From positions 992,001 through 1,056,000 of the forward strand of contig NZ_LN879468.1 in assembly GCF_001403635.1 (NCBI RefSeq): a DNA stretch of 64,000 nt, read 5' to 3'. Below are positions 17,599-25,863 of the stretch, in pieces. Below the pieces are notes generated by a model. It was not told the origin of the DNA. It did no database searches and worked only from the letters and a program-made list of their open reading frames with translations. Position 1 is the stretch's first letter, and each line of letters opens with the position of its first letter. The stretch is from Clostridium massiliamazoniense. GTDB lineage: Bacteria > Bacillota > Clostridia > Clostridiales > Clostridiaceae. The translations under genes were made by a program, and so were the position numbers.

Positions 17599-17856
17599 TC
17601 AATATTTTCGTCTACCTAATATAATATCATTACTTGGTATCTTCCTTTCTTTTTTTCTTTTAGTCATTATCCCTCCAATTCGACCAGTTTCTTCTGCTGT
17701 AAGTCCCCCCCAACCTAAACTATCAACCTTGTCCTTTAATCCTAATTCATCAGCTATTTCATACTTCATTTTTTCCCTAAGTTTTTCTTCTTCTGTAAGT
17801 TCCTTATTAGTTTTTAATTTACTTTTTATTATTTTTTTCAAAGGTGTCTTACTCAT
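17599..17856 (-). CDS. ssp4: Alpha/beta-type small acid-soluble spore protein, Ssp4-like
   Basis: 85-residue DNA-binding spore protein that coats spore DNA and protects it. The core matches alpha/beta SASP: KMKYEIADELGLKDKV (with the EIA germination-protease cleavage site) and GGLTAEETGRIGGIMTKRK. Compared with the major SASPs it has an extra charged N-terminal 29 residues, and matches what I know as Ssp4 of C. perfringens. Start at the ATG at 17856, 6 bases after AGGAGG; the longer frame from 17880 overlaps that site. Residue 36 is Asp. Monocistronic; expected to be made in the forespore under SigG. Confidence 0.88.
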   Translation of the reverse strand: MSKTPLKKIIKSKLKTNKELTEEEKLREKMKYEIADELGLKDKVDSLGWGGLTAEETGRIGGIMTKRKKERKIPSNDIILGRRKY

Positions 17857-18178
17857 TTTAAGTCCTCCTACTTTATACAATTATTCAAAAATAATATTCA
17901 TATTCAAAAGTTTTAATTGTATCCTTATATTCTTATTTAGGTAAAACCCTGCATTAACTAATATTTTATAAAAAACAAATTTAGAAAAAGCACTTATTTT
18001 ATCCTACTTTCAAATATATAGATTATAGTTATTTTTCCCATTTTCTAAAACATTATACTTATTATATTCAAAAAATTAATATTTTCTTAATTTTTTCATT
18101 AATAAAACTTGCTAATTAAGACCATTTTGAACTATTATTGAATATATAATATTATTTATATTTTAGGAGGGGATAGTT

Positions 18179-19150
18179 TTGTATAATGTTGCAATAGTCG
18201 GTGCTACAGGTAACGTAGGAAGAAAATTTTTAGAAATACTTGAAGAAAGAAATTTCCCAATTAAGGAGTTATTTTTATTTGCTTCTAAGAGATCTGCTGG
18301 TAAGACTTTACCATTTAAAAAAGAAAATTATTTAATAGAAGAATTATGTGAAGAAAATATAAAAAATAAAAAAATAGATTTTGCTTTATTCTCAGCAGGT
18401 GGTGGACCTAGTCTTGAATTTGCTCCTATATTCGCTAACTATGGTGCTGTAGTAATAGATAATAGTAGTGCTTGGAGAATGGACCCTAAAGTACCTTTAG
18501 TTGTTCCAGAGGTTAACCCTGAAGATATTAAATGGCATAATGGTATAATTGCCAATCCAAATTGTTCTACTATACAAGCTATGGTTGCCTTAAAACCATT
18601 AGCTGATAAATATGGTTTAAAAAGAGTTGTTTACTCTACTTATCAAGCTGTATCAGGTGCTGGAATTCAAGGGATATTAGATTTAAAAGAAGGTACTTGC
18701 AAAAAATTTACACAAAATATAACGGGCAATATTTTACCACATATAGATGTATTTTTAGATAATGGATACACTAAAGAAGAAATAAAAATGATTGAAGAAA
18801 GTAGAAAAATCTTACACGATTCAGATTTAAGAGTTACTGCTACAACAGCTAGAGTTCCTGTATTAAATTCTCACAGTGAGAGCATTAATATAGAACTAAA
18901 TACAGCTTTCGATTTAGATGATGTTATAAATACTTTTAAGGAAGCTAAAGGACTAGTTGTTATGGATGACTCATCTAAAAATCTATATCCTACCCCTTTA
19001 AATTGCGATGGTAAGGATGAAGTATTTGTTGGAAGAATAAGAAGAGACTTTAGTGTTGATAACGGATTAAATATTTGGATTGTTGCAGATAATATAAGAA
19101 AAGGTGCTGCATTAAACGCAATACAAATAGCAGAATTATTAATAAAATAA
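18179..19150 (+). CDS. asd: Aspartate-semialdehyde dehydrogenase
   Basis: NADPH-dependent reduction of aspartyl phosphate to aspartate semialdehyde, feeding lysine/diaminopimelate and threonine. 323 residues: GATGNVG (about 7-13) for NADP, catalytic Cys in NPNCSTIQ (about 128) and the QAVSGAG loop. TTG start 8 bases after AGGAGG. First gene of asd-dapA-dapB, 21 bases before dapA. I see no lysine riboswitch in the 298 bp upstream, which otherwise shows only AT-rich sequence. Confidence 0.97.
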   Translation: MYNVAIVGATGNVGRKFLEILEERNFPIKELFLFASKRSAGKTLPFKKENYLIEELCEENIKNKKIDFALFSAGGGPSLEFAPIFANYGAVVIDNSSAWRMDPKVPLVVPEVNPEDIKWHNGIIANPNCSTIQAMVALKPLADKYGLKRVVYSTYQAVSGAGIQGILDLKEGTCKKFTQNITGNILPHIDVFLDNGYTKEEIKMIEESRKILHDSDLRVTATTARVPVLNSHSESINIELNTAFDLDDVINTFKEAKGLVVMDDSSKNLYPTPLNCDGKDEVFVGRIRRDFSVDNGLNIWIVADNIRKGAALNAIQIAELLIK

Positions 19151-19171
19151 TTTACTTAGGAGGTATTTTTC

Positions 19172-20053
19172 ATGGCAATTTTTAAAGGATCCTGTGTAGC
19201 TCTAGTTACACCATTTAATGAAACTGGAGTTAATTTTGACAAATTAAAAGAACTTATTGAATGGCATATTGGACAAGGAACTGATGCTATCTTAGTTTGT
19301 GGAACTACTGGTGAAGCAACTACTATGTCACTTCAAGAAAGAAAAGACACTATAGAATTTACAGTAAAAACAGTAAAAGGAAGAATACCTGTTATAGCTG
19401 GTACTGGAAGTAACAATACCAAAGCTTCTATAGAAATGAGTATTTGGTCTGAAAAAATGGGTGTTGATGGACTTCTAGTTATTACTCCTTATTATAATAA
19501 AACATCTCAAAAAGGATTATATGAACATTTTAAGGCTATAAATGATGCTGTAAAAACTCCAATAATCCTATATAATGTTCCATCAAGAACTAATATGAAC
19601 ATAAGTCCAGATTTACTTTTAAAATTATCTGATCTTAACAATATTGTAGCTATTAAAGAAGCTAGTGGAAACTTCTCTCAAATAGCAGAAATGAAAGCTC
19701 TTTGTGGAGATAAAATTTCAATTTACTCAGGAAATGATGACCAAATCATTCCTCTTTTATCACTTGGTGGAGAAGGTGTTATATCTGTTCTTGCCAATGT
19801 TTTACCTAAAGAAACTCATGAAATGTGTGAGCTTTACTTAAATGGCAAAACTAAAGAAGCTTTAGATCTTCAATTAAAATATTTAAATCTTGCTAACTCC
19901 TTATTTATAGAAACAAACCCTATTCCTGTTAAAACTGCAATGAATTTAATGGGCTTTGAATGTGGTGAACTTAGACTTCCACTTTGCGATATGGAAGAAG
20001 TTAATCTTTCTAAATTAAAGGATGTTTTAAAAGAAAATAACTTATTAAAATAA
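19172..20053 (+). CDS. dapA: 4-hydroxy-tetrahydrodipicolinate synthase
   Basis: Condenses pyruvate with aspartate semialdehyde. 293-residue TIM barrel with CGTTGEATT, the tyrosine of ILYNVPSRT and the Schiff-base lysine in VAIKEASGN (about K162). It supplies both peptidoglycan DAP and spore dipicolinate. AGGAGG ribosome-binding site; one base separates its stop from the start of the dapB-proximal frame. Confidence 0.98.
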   Translation: MAIFKGSCVALVTPFNETGVNFDKLKELIEWHIGQGTDAILVCGTTGEATTMSLQERKDTIEFTVKTVKGRIPVIAGTGSNNTKASIEMSIWSEKMGVDGLLVITPYYNKTSQKGLYEHFKAINDAVKTPIILYNVPSRTNMNISPDLLLKLSDLNNIVAIKEASGNFSQIAEMKALCGDKISIYSGNDDQIIPLLSLGGEGVISVLANVLPKETHEMCELYLNGKTKEALDLQLKYLNLANSLFIETNPIPVKTAMNLMGFECGELRLPLCDMEEVNLSKLKDVLKENNLLK

Positions 20054-20066
20054 CTTGGAGGATATT

Positions 20067-20831
20067 ATGGTTAAAGTTTTATTAAGTGGTTGTTGTGGTA
20101 AAATGGGTACTACAATAACTAATATGGTAGAAAATAAATTTCCAGATGTTAAAATAGTTGCTGGATTCGACAGAAATACAAATGTTACAAGAAGTTACCC
20201 TATATTTGATAATGTCAATAATATAGATGTTGACTTTGATGTAATACTTGACTTTTCAAGAGCAGAAACTTTAGGAAGCTTAGTTTTATTAGCAAAAGCT
20301 AAAAATAAAGCTTTAATATTATGCTCAACTGGATATACAAAAGAAGATTTAGAATTAATAGAAAATACTTCAAAAGAAATTCCATTATTTAGATCAGCTA
20401 ATATGAGTATTGGTGTTAATATAATGAATAATATTCTTAGAAAAGTTTCAGATGTTCTTTATAAGAATTTCGATATAGAAATAATTGAAAAACACCATAA
20501 TCAAAAAGTTGATGCTCCTAGTGGAACTGCACTTATGCTTGCTCATAGTATCCAAGATTCTATTAAAGATGAAACTAAATTAATCTATGGTAGAGAAGGT
20601 ATACAAAAAAGAGAAGAAAATGAAATCTGTGTTCACACTGTAAGAGGTGGTGGAATTATAGGTGACCATGAAGTTATTTTTGCTGGTGATAGCGAAATTA
20701 TAGAAATAACACATAAAGCTATATCAAGAGACTTATTTGCTATGGGTGCAATAAAAGCTTGTGAATTTATGTCTACTGTAACTTCACCAGGAAAATATGA
20801 TATGGACAATGTTTTAAATATTGAATTTTAA
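20067..20831 (+). CDS. dapB: 4-hydroxy-tetrahydrodipicolinate reductase
   Basis: NAD(P)H-dependent reductase after DapA. 254 residues; nucleotide-binding SGCCGKMG (about 6-13) and the catalytic segment EKHHNQKVDAPSGTA. Start at the ATG at 20067, after GGAGG at 20057-20061; the longer TTG frame from 20055 overlaps this site. Last gene of asd-dapA-dapB, ending in the terminator at 20848-20895. Confidence 0.97.
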   Translation: MVKVLLSGCCGKMGTTITNMVENKFPDVKIVAGFDRNTNVTRSYPIFDNVNNIDVDFDVILDFSRAETLGSLVLLAKAKNKALILCSTGYTKEDLELIENTSKEIPLFRSANMSIGVNIMNNILRKVSDVLYKNFDIEIIEKHHNQKVDAPSGTALMLAHSIQDSIKDETKLIYGREGIQKREENEICVHTVRGGGIIGDHEVIFAGDSEIIEITHKAISRDLFAMGAIKACEFMSTVTSPGKYDMDNVLNIEF

Positions 20832-20847
20832 ATAAAATTTAATTACA

Positions 20848-20895
20848 CAAGGGGATGTATCAAATTACAGATACATCCTCTCTGCTTTTTCTCTA
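20848..20895 (+). terminator. GATGTATC-type terminator after dapB, shared with cobO
   Basis: GGGGATGTATC ... GATACATCCTC followed by CTGCTTTTTCTC on the plus strand. The same 50-bp sequence including the CTAGCTATA tail recurs at 44203-44250. Between convergent dapB and cobO it may act in both directions. Confidence 0.8.
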
Positions 20896-20911
20896 GCTAT
20901 ACATTGACAAA

Positions 20912-21439
20912 TTAAAACTCTATACCTAATCTTGCTTGAACTCCCTCATTAAAATAATGTTTTACAACATTCATTTCTGTTACTAAATCAGCCTTATTTA
21001 TAATTGCTTCCGTTGGATATCTTCCTGTCATTACAAGCTCTACTGTATCTGGTTTTTTATCCATCAATTCTAAAACCTCTTGCTCTGTTAATAACTTTGC
21101 TCCTAAAGCACCCATTATTTCATCTACTATAACTACATCATATTTTTTTTCTTTAAATACATTTAAAATAAAATTATATGCTTTCTTTGTTTCTTCTTCT
21201 ATTTGTTTACGTTCACTTTCATTTAACTCCCAAGTAAACTTTTTTATAGTTTGAAATCTGAAAACATCTATATTATCTATTTTTTCTAAACTATTTAATT
21301 CTGATGTTTTCCAAGCCTTCAAAAATTGTACTATACAAACTTTAAGCCCACTTCCTGCTGCTCTTATAGCTAAGCCCATAGCTGCTGTAGTTTTCCCTTT
21401 ACTTTCTCCTGTGTATATTTGTATATATCCTTTTTCCAT
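20912..21439 (-). CDS. cobO: Cob(I)yrinic acid a,c-diamide adenosyltransferase
   Basis: ATP:corrinoid adenosyltransferase of the CobA/CobO/BtuR type. 175 residues; P-loop TGESKGKTTAAMG (about 8-20), KAAGSGLKVCIVQF-like strand, and VDEIMGAL Walker B. Needed to make adenosylcobalamin from imported or synthesised corrinoid. Stands alone: no cobalamin riboswitch is visible in the 377 bp upstream. Confidence 0.93.
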   Translation of the reverse strand: MEKGYIQIYTGESKGKTTAAMGLAIRAAGSGLKVCIVQFLKAWKTSELNSLEKIDNIDVFRFQTIKKFTWELNESERKQIEEETKKAYNFILNVFKEKKYDVVIVDEIMGALGAKLLTEQEVLELMDKKPDTVELVMTGRYPTEAIINKADLVTEMNVVKHYFNEGVQARLGIEF

Positions 21440-21458
21440 AACTCTACACTCCTATTAC

Positions 21459-21590
21459 TTTATCTCATAACTAAAGGCTGTAACACTCCTATCCTCCATA
21501 AGTTTAGGATGAATAGACACAACCTCCTAGTTAACTTTCACTAAAATTTAGTTAAAGTAAAAACTTTATCTAAATTAAGTTTCAGTTTAT
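21459..21590 (-). repeat. Two-hairpin dispersed element, copy 3
   Basis: On the minus strand: ATAAAC, ACTTAATTTAG, hairpin 1 (ATTTAG...CTAAAT), TTTAGTGAAAGTTAACTAG, hairpin 2 with arms AGGTTGT / ACAGCCT and inner CATCC / GGATA, then TTTAGTTATGAGATAAA. Relative to copy 2, ATTCAG/CTGAAT has become ATTTAG/CTAAAT: both sides of the stem changed together. It ends about 20 bases before the cobO start, so it is part of the likely cobO 5' UTR. A weaker hairpin-1 relic lies at 21695-21750 on the same strand. Nothing else in 21440-21816. Confidence 0.7.
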
Positions 21591-21816
21591 CTTAATTATT
21601 TTAACATACTTATATATTATTCTTTTATATTTTACCTCATAACTAATATTCTAATTCTTTATAAGCTTAAAATAAAAGATATATATTTCTAAGTGACTTT
21701 GCTATAAATTCAAATGAAGCTTTACTCTATGTAAATTAAACCTCACTTTATAACAAAAATTTAATTTAGATGAAAAAAGACCATTCATTACTGAATAGCC
21801 TTAAATATTATATAAT

Positions 21817-22479
21817 TTACATAATTTCTTGTGTTTCTATATCTGATGGTTGAGATTGTGACTCATCAACCTTTTCCATTTTAGAAATAGATACTTCATA
21901 AGCAACCTTTTTAACAACTTCCGTTTCAGAAATTTTCTTTTGGTATTCTCTGCTTTGAAGTCTTCCCCATATTCTTATATTATCTCCTACTTCTAATACC
22001 TTACAGAATCTCGAATTTCTTCCCCATGCAATTGTAGGAATATAATCTGACTTGTTATAAGCTCTATTAACAGCTAATAATAAATCTGCAATTTCTCTAC
22101 CAAAAGGTGTAGTTCTATATATAGGTTCTTTACATATAAATCCATCTAAGAATATCTCATTAGGATTTTTACTTCTTTCTAAACAAGGTTCTATATTTCT
22201 AGCAAAAACTGTTAATATAAGTTTGTTGCTTCCATCAACAAATTTATTGTAACTTCTTAATTGGCCTTCCACTATTACATCTTTACCAATAGTTAAGTCC
22301 AGTTCTGTCATTAATCTTTCTGACACTGTTATATTCAAAGTATCCTTTGAATCACTTAATCTCATTACATCTAAATCGAAAGTATAAAAACCCTCACCAT
22401 ACATTTCATGACTAAATTCTAATTCAGATGAAACTGTTCCTTCTAAGTAAATCTTGTTATTTAACATTAAATTATCCAT
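21817..22479 (-). CDS. Single-stranded-DNA-binding-like protein with two OB folds
   Basis: 220 residues with two tandem OB-fold modules: residues about 5-105 (NKIYLEGTVSSELEF...) and 108-205 (NEIFLDGFICKEPIYRTTPFGREI ADLLLAVN, IPTIAWGRNSRFC). The second closely follows the SSB pattern, while the acidic C-terminal tip typical of replicative SSB (DDDIPF) is missing; it ends ETQEIM. So it may be an accessory SSB or a PriB-like protein. I favour the ATG at 22479, about 11 bases after AGAGGGG; an ATG at 22503 has no ribosome-binding site. Confidence 0.75.
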   Translation of the reverse strand: MDNLMLNNKIYLEGTVSSELEFSHEMYGEGFYTFDLDVMRLSDSKDTLNITVSERLMTELDLTIGKDVIVEGQLRSYNKFVDGSNKLILTVFARNIEPCLERSKNPNEIFLDGFICKEPIYRTTPFGREIADLLLAVNRAYNKSDYIPTIAWGRNSRFCKVLEVGDNIRIWGRLQSREYQKKISETEVVKKVAYEVSISKMEKVDESQSQPSDIETQEIM

Positions 22480-22611
22480 GTTAATCTTAACCCCTCTCCC
22501 CATCAGTTGTTTAAATAAATTCTTTTCATTAATTTTGGTATTTAATCATTGTAATAAATTAACACATTTCCATTATAATACAAATATTTCTCTATTTTCA
22601 ATAGGTTTATG

Positions 22612-23376
22612 TTAATTTATTTTTAATTGTTTACCGTTTTCATTAACAATATAAGCACCATCATGCATTAACTCTTCCAATTTTACTAATTTATATCCCT
22701 TACGTTGTAAATCTGGAATTATTCTTTTTAAATTTTCAACAGTATTTTCTCCATTATTATGGAATAATAAAATATCTCCAGCATCTATGTCTTTCATTAC
22801 ATTATTATATTCTTTTTCAAGACCAATATTCTTCCAATCCACGCTGTCTTTACTCCACTGTATTGATTTATAATTCATAGCATTTACACATTTAACAGCC
22901 TCTTTATTGTAGGCACCGCTAGGAAATCTAAAAACCGTAGTTTTCTTTCCAGTTATATCATATATTATTTTTTCTGTTTTTACAATTTCGTTTTCAATTT
23001 GTTTTCTGTTTATTCGCAGAAAGTTTGGATGTACATAGCTATGATTACCTATTTGATGGTTTTTATTACATATTCTTACTAATTTCTCTTTATTCCCCTC
23101 AGGATATATAACCCATTTTCCCATTACAAAAAATGTTGCCTTTACATCATAATCATCTAAAACTTTTAGTATATCATCTAGATAATCTTTTTCAGCCCAA
23201 TTCACATCAAAAGTAATTGCTACTAACTTTTCATCACTTTCCACTGAATAAATAGGCATTTCATCTTTGTAATCTTTACTCGCTGAATACGCACTAACAT
23301 TAAAATTTAATAGCATGTTTATTATTAATAACACAACAAAATATATTTTTCTTCTCTTTATTTTCATTGACTTCAC
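22612..23376 (-). CDS. Polysaccharide deacetylase, PdaB-like
   Basis: 254 residues with an N-terminal membrane anchor or signal (IYFVVLLIINMLLNFNVSAYS) and one NodB domain (about 50-235). Motif 1 is ITFDVNWAE rather than the classical TFDDG, as in the sporulation PdaB group; motif 2 has NHSYVHP with the two metal-binding histidines; motif 3 is RFPSGAYN and motif 4 LFHNNGENT. Likely acts outside the membrane on peptidoglycan or spore cortex. GTG start at 23376, 4 bases after AAAGGAG. Confidence 0.85.
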   Translation of the reverse strand: MKSMKIKRRKIYFVVLLIINMLLNFNVSAYSASKDYKDEMPIYSVESDEKLVAITFDVNWAEKDYLDDILKVLDDYDVKATFFVMGKWVIYPEGNKEKLVRICNKNHQIGNHSYVHPNFLRINRKQIENEIVKTEKIIYDITGKKTTVFRFPSGAYNKEAVKCVNAMNYKSIQWSKDSVDWKNIGLEKEYNNVMKDIDAGDILLFHNNGENTVENLKRIIPDLQRKGYKLVKLEELMHDGAYIVNENGKQLKIN

Positions 23377-23483
23377 TAGTCTCCTTTCATTTTTTTAATA
23401 AAAACAAATAAAGTTTCTTATACTATAAATTATGTGTTATAATTAGAATAACTATTGCATCAAAATTATGGAGGAAAAAGAAA

Positions 23484-24008
23484 ATGTATGATAATACAAT
23501 AGAATTAGCTGAAAATAAGCTTTTACTATTATATATAATAAAATCTATAAAATACCCTATATCCCATTCTCAATTGACAGATATAGTTTTGGAAAAGAGC
23601 TTCATAAATTATTTTATGCTTCAACAATATATATCCGAACTTAAAGAATCTGAATTTATAAAATATGAAGAAAAGGATAATAAAGAATTTGTTTTCCTCA
23701 CAAAAAAAGGAGATACTGTTTTAAGTTTATTTAAAGATAGATTATCAACTAATAAAACTGCAATAATAGATGATTATCTATCAGAAAAAACAGAACAAAT
23801 AAAAAAAGAATTAAATATATTTAGTGATTACGTTCCAGACAATAAGGATTCATTTATAGTTACGTTAAAAGCATTAGAAGGGGATTGTTTATTATTAGAT
23901 TTAAGTGTTAATGTACCATCTAAAGCACAAGCTCAAGAGCTTTGTTCTAAATGGAAAAATAATTCATCTGAAATTTATAATAAAATAATAGATGCTTTAA
24001 TTAATTAG
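23484..24008 (+). CDS. DUF4364 family protein
   Basis: 174 residues, cytoplasmic. N-terminus (ENKLLLLYIIKSIKYPISHSQLTDIVLEKS) looks like a winged helix, and the whole matches the clostridial DUF4364 family. GGAGG precedes the ATG. 27 bases upstream of the AI-2E gene and probably cotranscribed. Possibly a regulator (inference); function unknown. Confidence 0.75.
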   Translation: MYDNTIELAENKLLLLYIIKSIKYPISHSQLTDIVLEKSFINYFMLQQYISELKESEFIKYEEKDNKEFVFLTKKGDTVLSLFKDRLSTNKTAIIDDYLSEKTEQIKKELNIFSDYVPDNKDSFIVTLKALEGDCLLLDLSVNVPSKAQAQELCSKWKNNSSEIYNKIIDALIN

Positions 24009-24035
24009 TTAGTTAAAATTTAAGGGGGACAAAAA

Positions 24036-25133
24036 TTGACAAAAAAAAATAAGTATTATTTGAATTTAATTCCCATAATACTAATCTCAATAATATTACT
24101 TAAATTTATTTTTAGTATTGAGTCTATTTTTTCAGGATTTTTTAGTACTATATTATCAATATTAATGCCTTTCTTTTGGGCATTTGGTATAGCTTACTTA
24201 CTAAATCCTATTTCTATATGGTTTGAAAATAGATTCAATCTAAAAAAATCCTTAAGTATTATTTTAACTTATCTTATTACCATAATAATATTAGTATTTC
24301 TATGTTTAGTAATAATACCTACAATCATAGAAAGTATTACTGATTTAGCACATAACCTATCCAATTATATTAATACAGCACAATCTTTTATTACAGAATC
24401 ACTTGGTAAAATCCATACTTCTTCTCCTGATTTAACAAATCAAATAGAAAATGTATTTCTATCAACCTTTAGCAATTTAGCTGAATTTTTAAGTAATTTT
24501 ATGAAACAATTACTTGACCAAACAATTAGATTTACATCTTCTTTTATTAAATTTCTCTTTGGATTTATAATCTCTATTTATATGTTATCTGAAAAAAATA
24601 AAATAAAAGCATTTTTTATTAAATTCCTAAGAGCGATTTTACCAAAGGAAAAGTCAGATTTTACTATAGAATTTTTATCTACATCTAATTTAGTGTTTTC
24701 TAAATTTATAATTGGAAAAACTATTGATTCTATAATAATAGGTGTTCTATGCTACATAGGTTTAATAATATTAAAAGCTCCATTTGCACTATTAATTGCT
24801 TTAATAGTGGGAATTACAAATATGATTCCTTACTTTGGACCTTTTATAGGAATGATACCAGCTTTCATATTAACTTTATTTGTTAATCCTAAACTAGCTA
24901 TTATCGTTCTAATTTTCATATTCCTACTACAACAGTTTGATGGTTTATACTTAGGTCCTAAAATACTAGGAGATCAAGTTGGAGTTTCTCCATTATTAAT
25001 AATTTTTTCAGTTACTGTTGGTGGAGGTATCGGCGGTGTTCTAGGAATGTTTTTAAGTGTTCCTATTGCTGCTTTACTAAAGATATATGTAGATAAATAC
25101 TTAGAACTTAAATTATCTAAAAAAACTGAATAA
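24036..25133 (+). CDS. AI-2E family transporter (YtvI-like)
   Basis: 365-residue polytopic membrane protein with about eight helices; the family signature MIPYFGPFIGMIPA and LGPKILGDQVGVSPLLII are present. TTG start after GGGGGA. The name AI-2E is historical; many members are Na+/H+ antiporters or of unknown role, and YtvI is linked to sporulation. Downstream of DUF4364; terminator at 25145-25197. Confidence 0.88.
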   Translation: MTKKNKYYLNLIPIILISIILLKFIFSIESIFSGFFSTILSILMPFFWAFGIAYLLNPISIWFENRFNLKKSLSIILTYLITIIILVFLCLVIIPTIIESITDLAHNLSNYINTAQSFITESLGKIHTSSPDLTNQIENVFLSTFSNLAEFLSNFMKQLLDQTIRFTSSFIKFLFGFIISIYMLSEKNKIKAFFIKFLRAILPKEKSDFTIEFLSTSNLVFSKFIIGKTIDSIIIGVLCYIGLIILKAPFALLIALIVGITNMIPYFGPFIGMIPAFILTLFVNPKLAIIVLIFIFLLQQFDGLYLGPKILGDQVGVSPLLIIFSVTVGGGIGGVLGMFLSVPIAALLKIYVDKYLELKLSKKTE

Positions 25134-25144
25134 TTCATTTTTTA

Positions 25145-25197
25145 AAAAAAGATGTTGATTTATCAAAAATTAAGATAAATCGACATCTTTATTTTTA
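25145..25197. terminator. Bidirectional terminator between convergent genes
   Basis: AAAGATGTTGATTTATC (25149-25165) and GATAAATCGACATCTTT (25174-25190): 17-bp stem with one G-U, A run on the left, TTATTTTT on the right. Serves both the AI-2E gene and the hemolysin-III gene. Confidence 0.9.
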
Positions 25198-25836
25198 CTA
25201 TATTATAAATAGCATTGAAAAATACTGTAATGCACTTCCTAATAAAACAAATATATGCCATATGGCATGATTAAATCTCCATTTATCCTTTACAAAAAAT
25301 AAACATCCTGAGGTATAGGCTATACCTCCTAAAGCTAATAACACCACTGAAGCTACAGGAACATTCTTTACTAAATTACTAATATTAAAAATAACTAGCC
25401 ATCCCATAGCTATATAAAGAATTGTCGATAACTTAGTAAATTTCTCAAGCCAAAAGGCTTTACAAAATATCCCTATTATAGCACAAGTCCAAACTAAGAT
25501 TAACATAAGCCATCCAAAGTCATCTCTAAGTGAAATTAGTGTAAATGGAGTATAAGAACCAGCTATTAGCAAATATATAGATGAATGGTCTACTATTCTA
25601 AAAAATTTTTTAGCCATTTTTCCAGGTATACTATGATAAAGAGTAGAACCTAGATATAAACAAATTAATGTTGCACCATATATACTTACACTAGTTACCT
25701 TATAAGCATCACCAGTTAACGTAGCTAAAATAACAATAATAACAGTTCCTGCAATGGCAAGACATAATCCTAAGCCATGAGTTATGGCATTAGCTATTTC
25801 TTCACCCAAAGTATAAAATCCACTATTATTTTCCAT
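25198..25836 (-). CDS. Hemolysin III family (PAQR-type) membrane protein
   Basis: 212 residues with seven predicted helices. Family motifs: EEIANAITHGLG, TLYHSIPG, DHSSIYLLIAGSYTP and HAIWHIFVLLGSALQYF, supplying the histidines of the presumed metal site. Homologues include YqfA of E. coli; haemolytic activity is not established for most members. 27 bases after folC start region, likely read with valS-folC or from its own promoter. Confidence 0.9.
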   Translation of the reverse strand: MENNSGFYTLGEEIANAITHGLGLCLAIAGTVIIVILATLTGDAYKVTSVSIYGATLICLYLGSTLYHSIPGKMAKKFFRIVDHSSIYLLIAGSYTPFTLISLRDDFGWLMLILVWTCAIIGIFCKAFWLEKFTKLSTILYIAMGWLVIFNISNLVKNVPVASVVLLALGGIAYTSGCLFFVKDKWRFNHAIWHIFVLLGSALQYFSMLFII

Positions 25837-25863
25837 TAAAACACCCCTTTTACAACCTTCTAA

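Noticed and set aside
17881-18178. Lysine riboswitch before asd
   Set aside because: No conserved multi-helix core or terminator in this 298-bp AT-rich stretch.
21440-21816. Cobalamin riboswitch before cobO
   Set aside because: No B12-box-like conserved sequence; the structure present is repeat copy 3.
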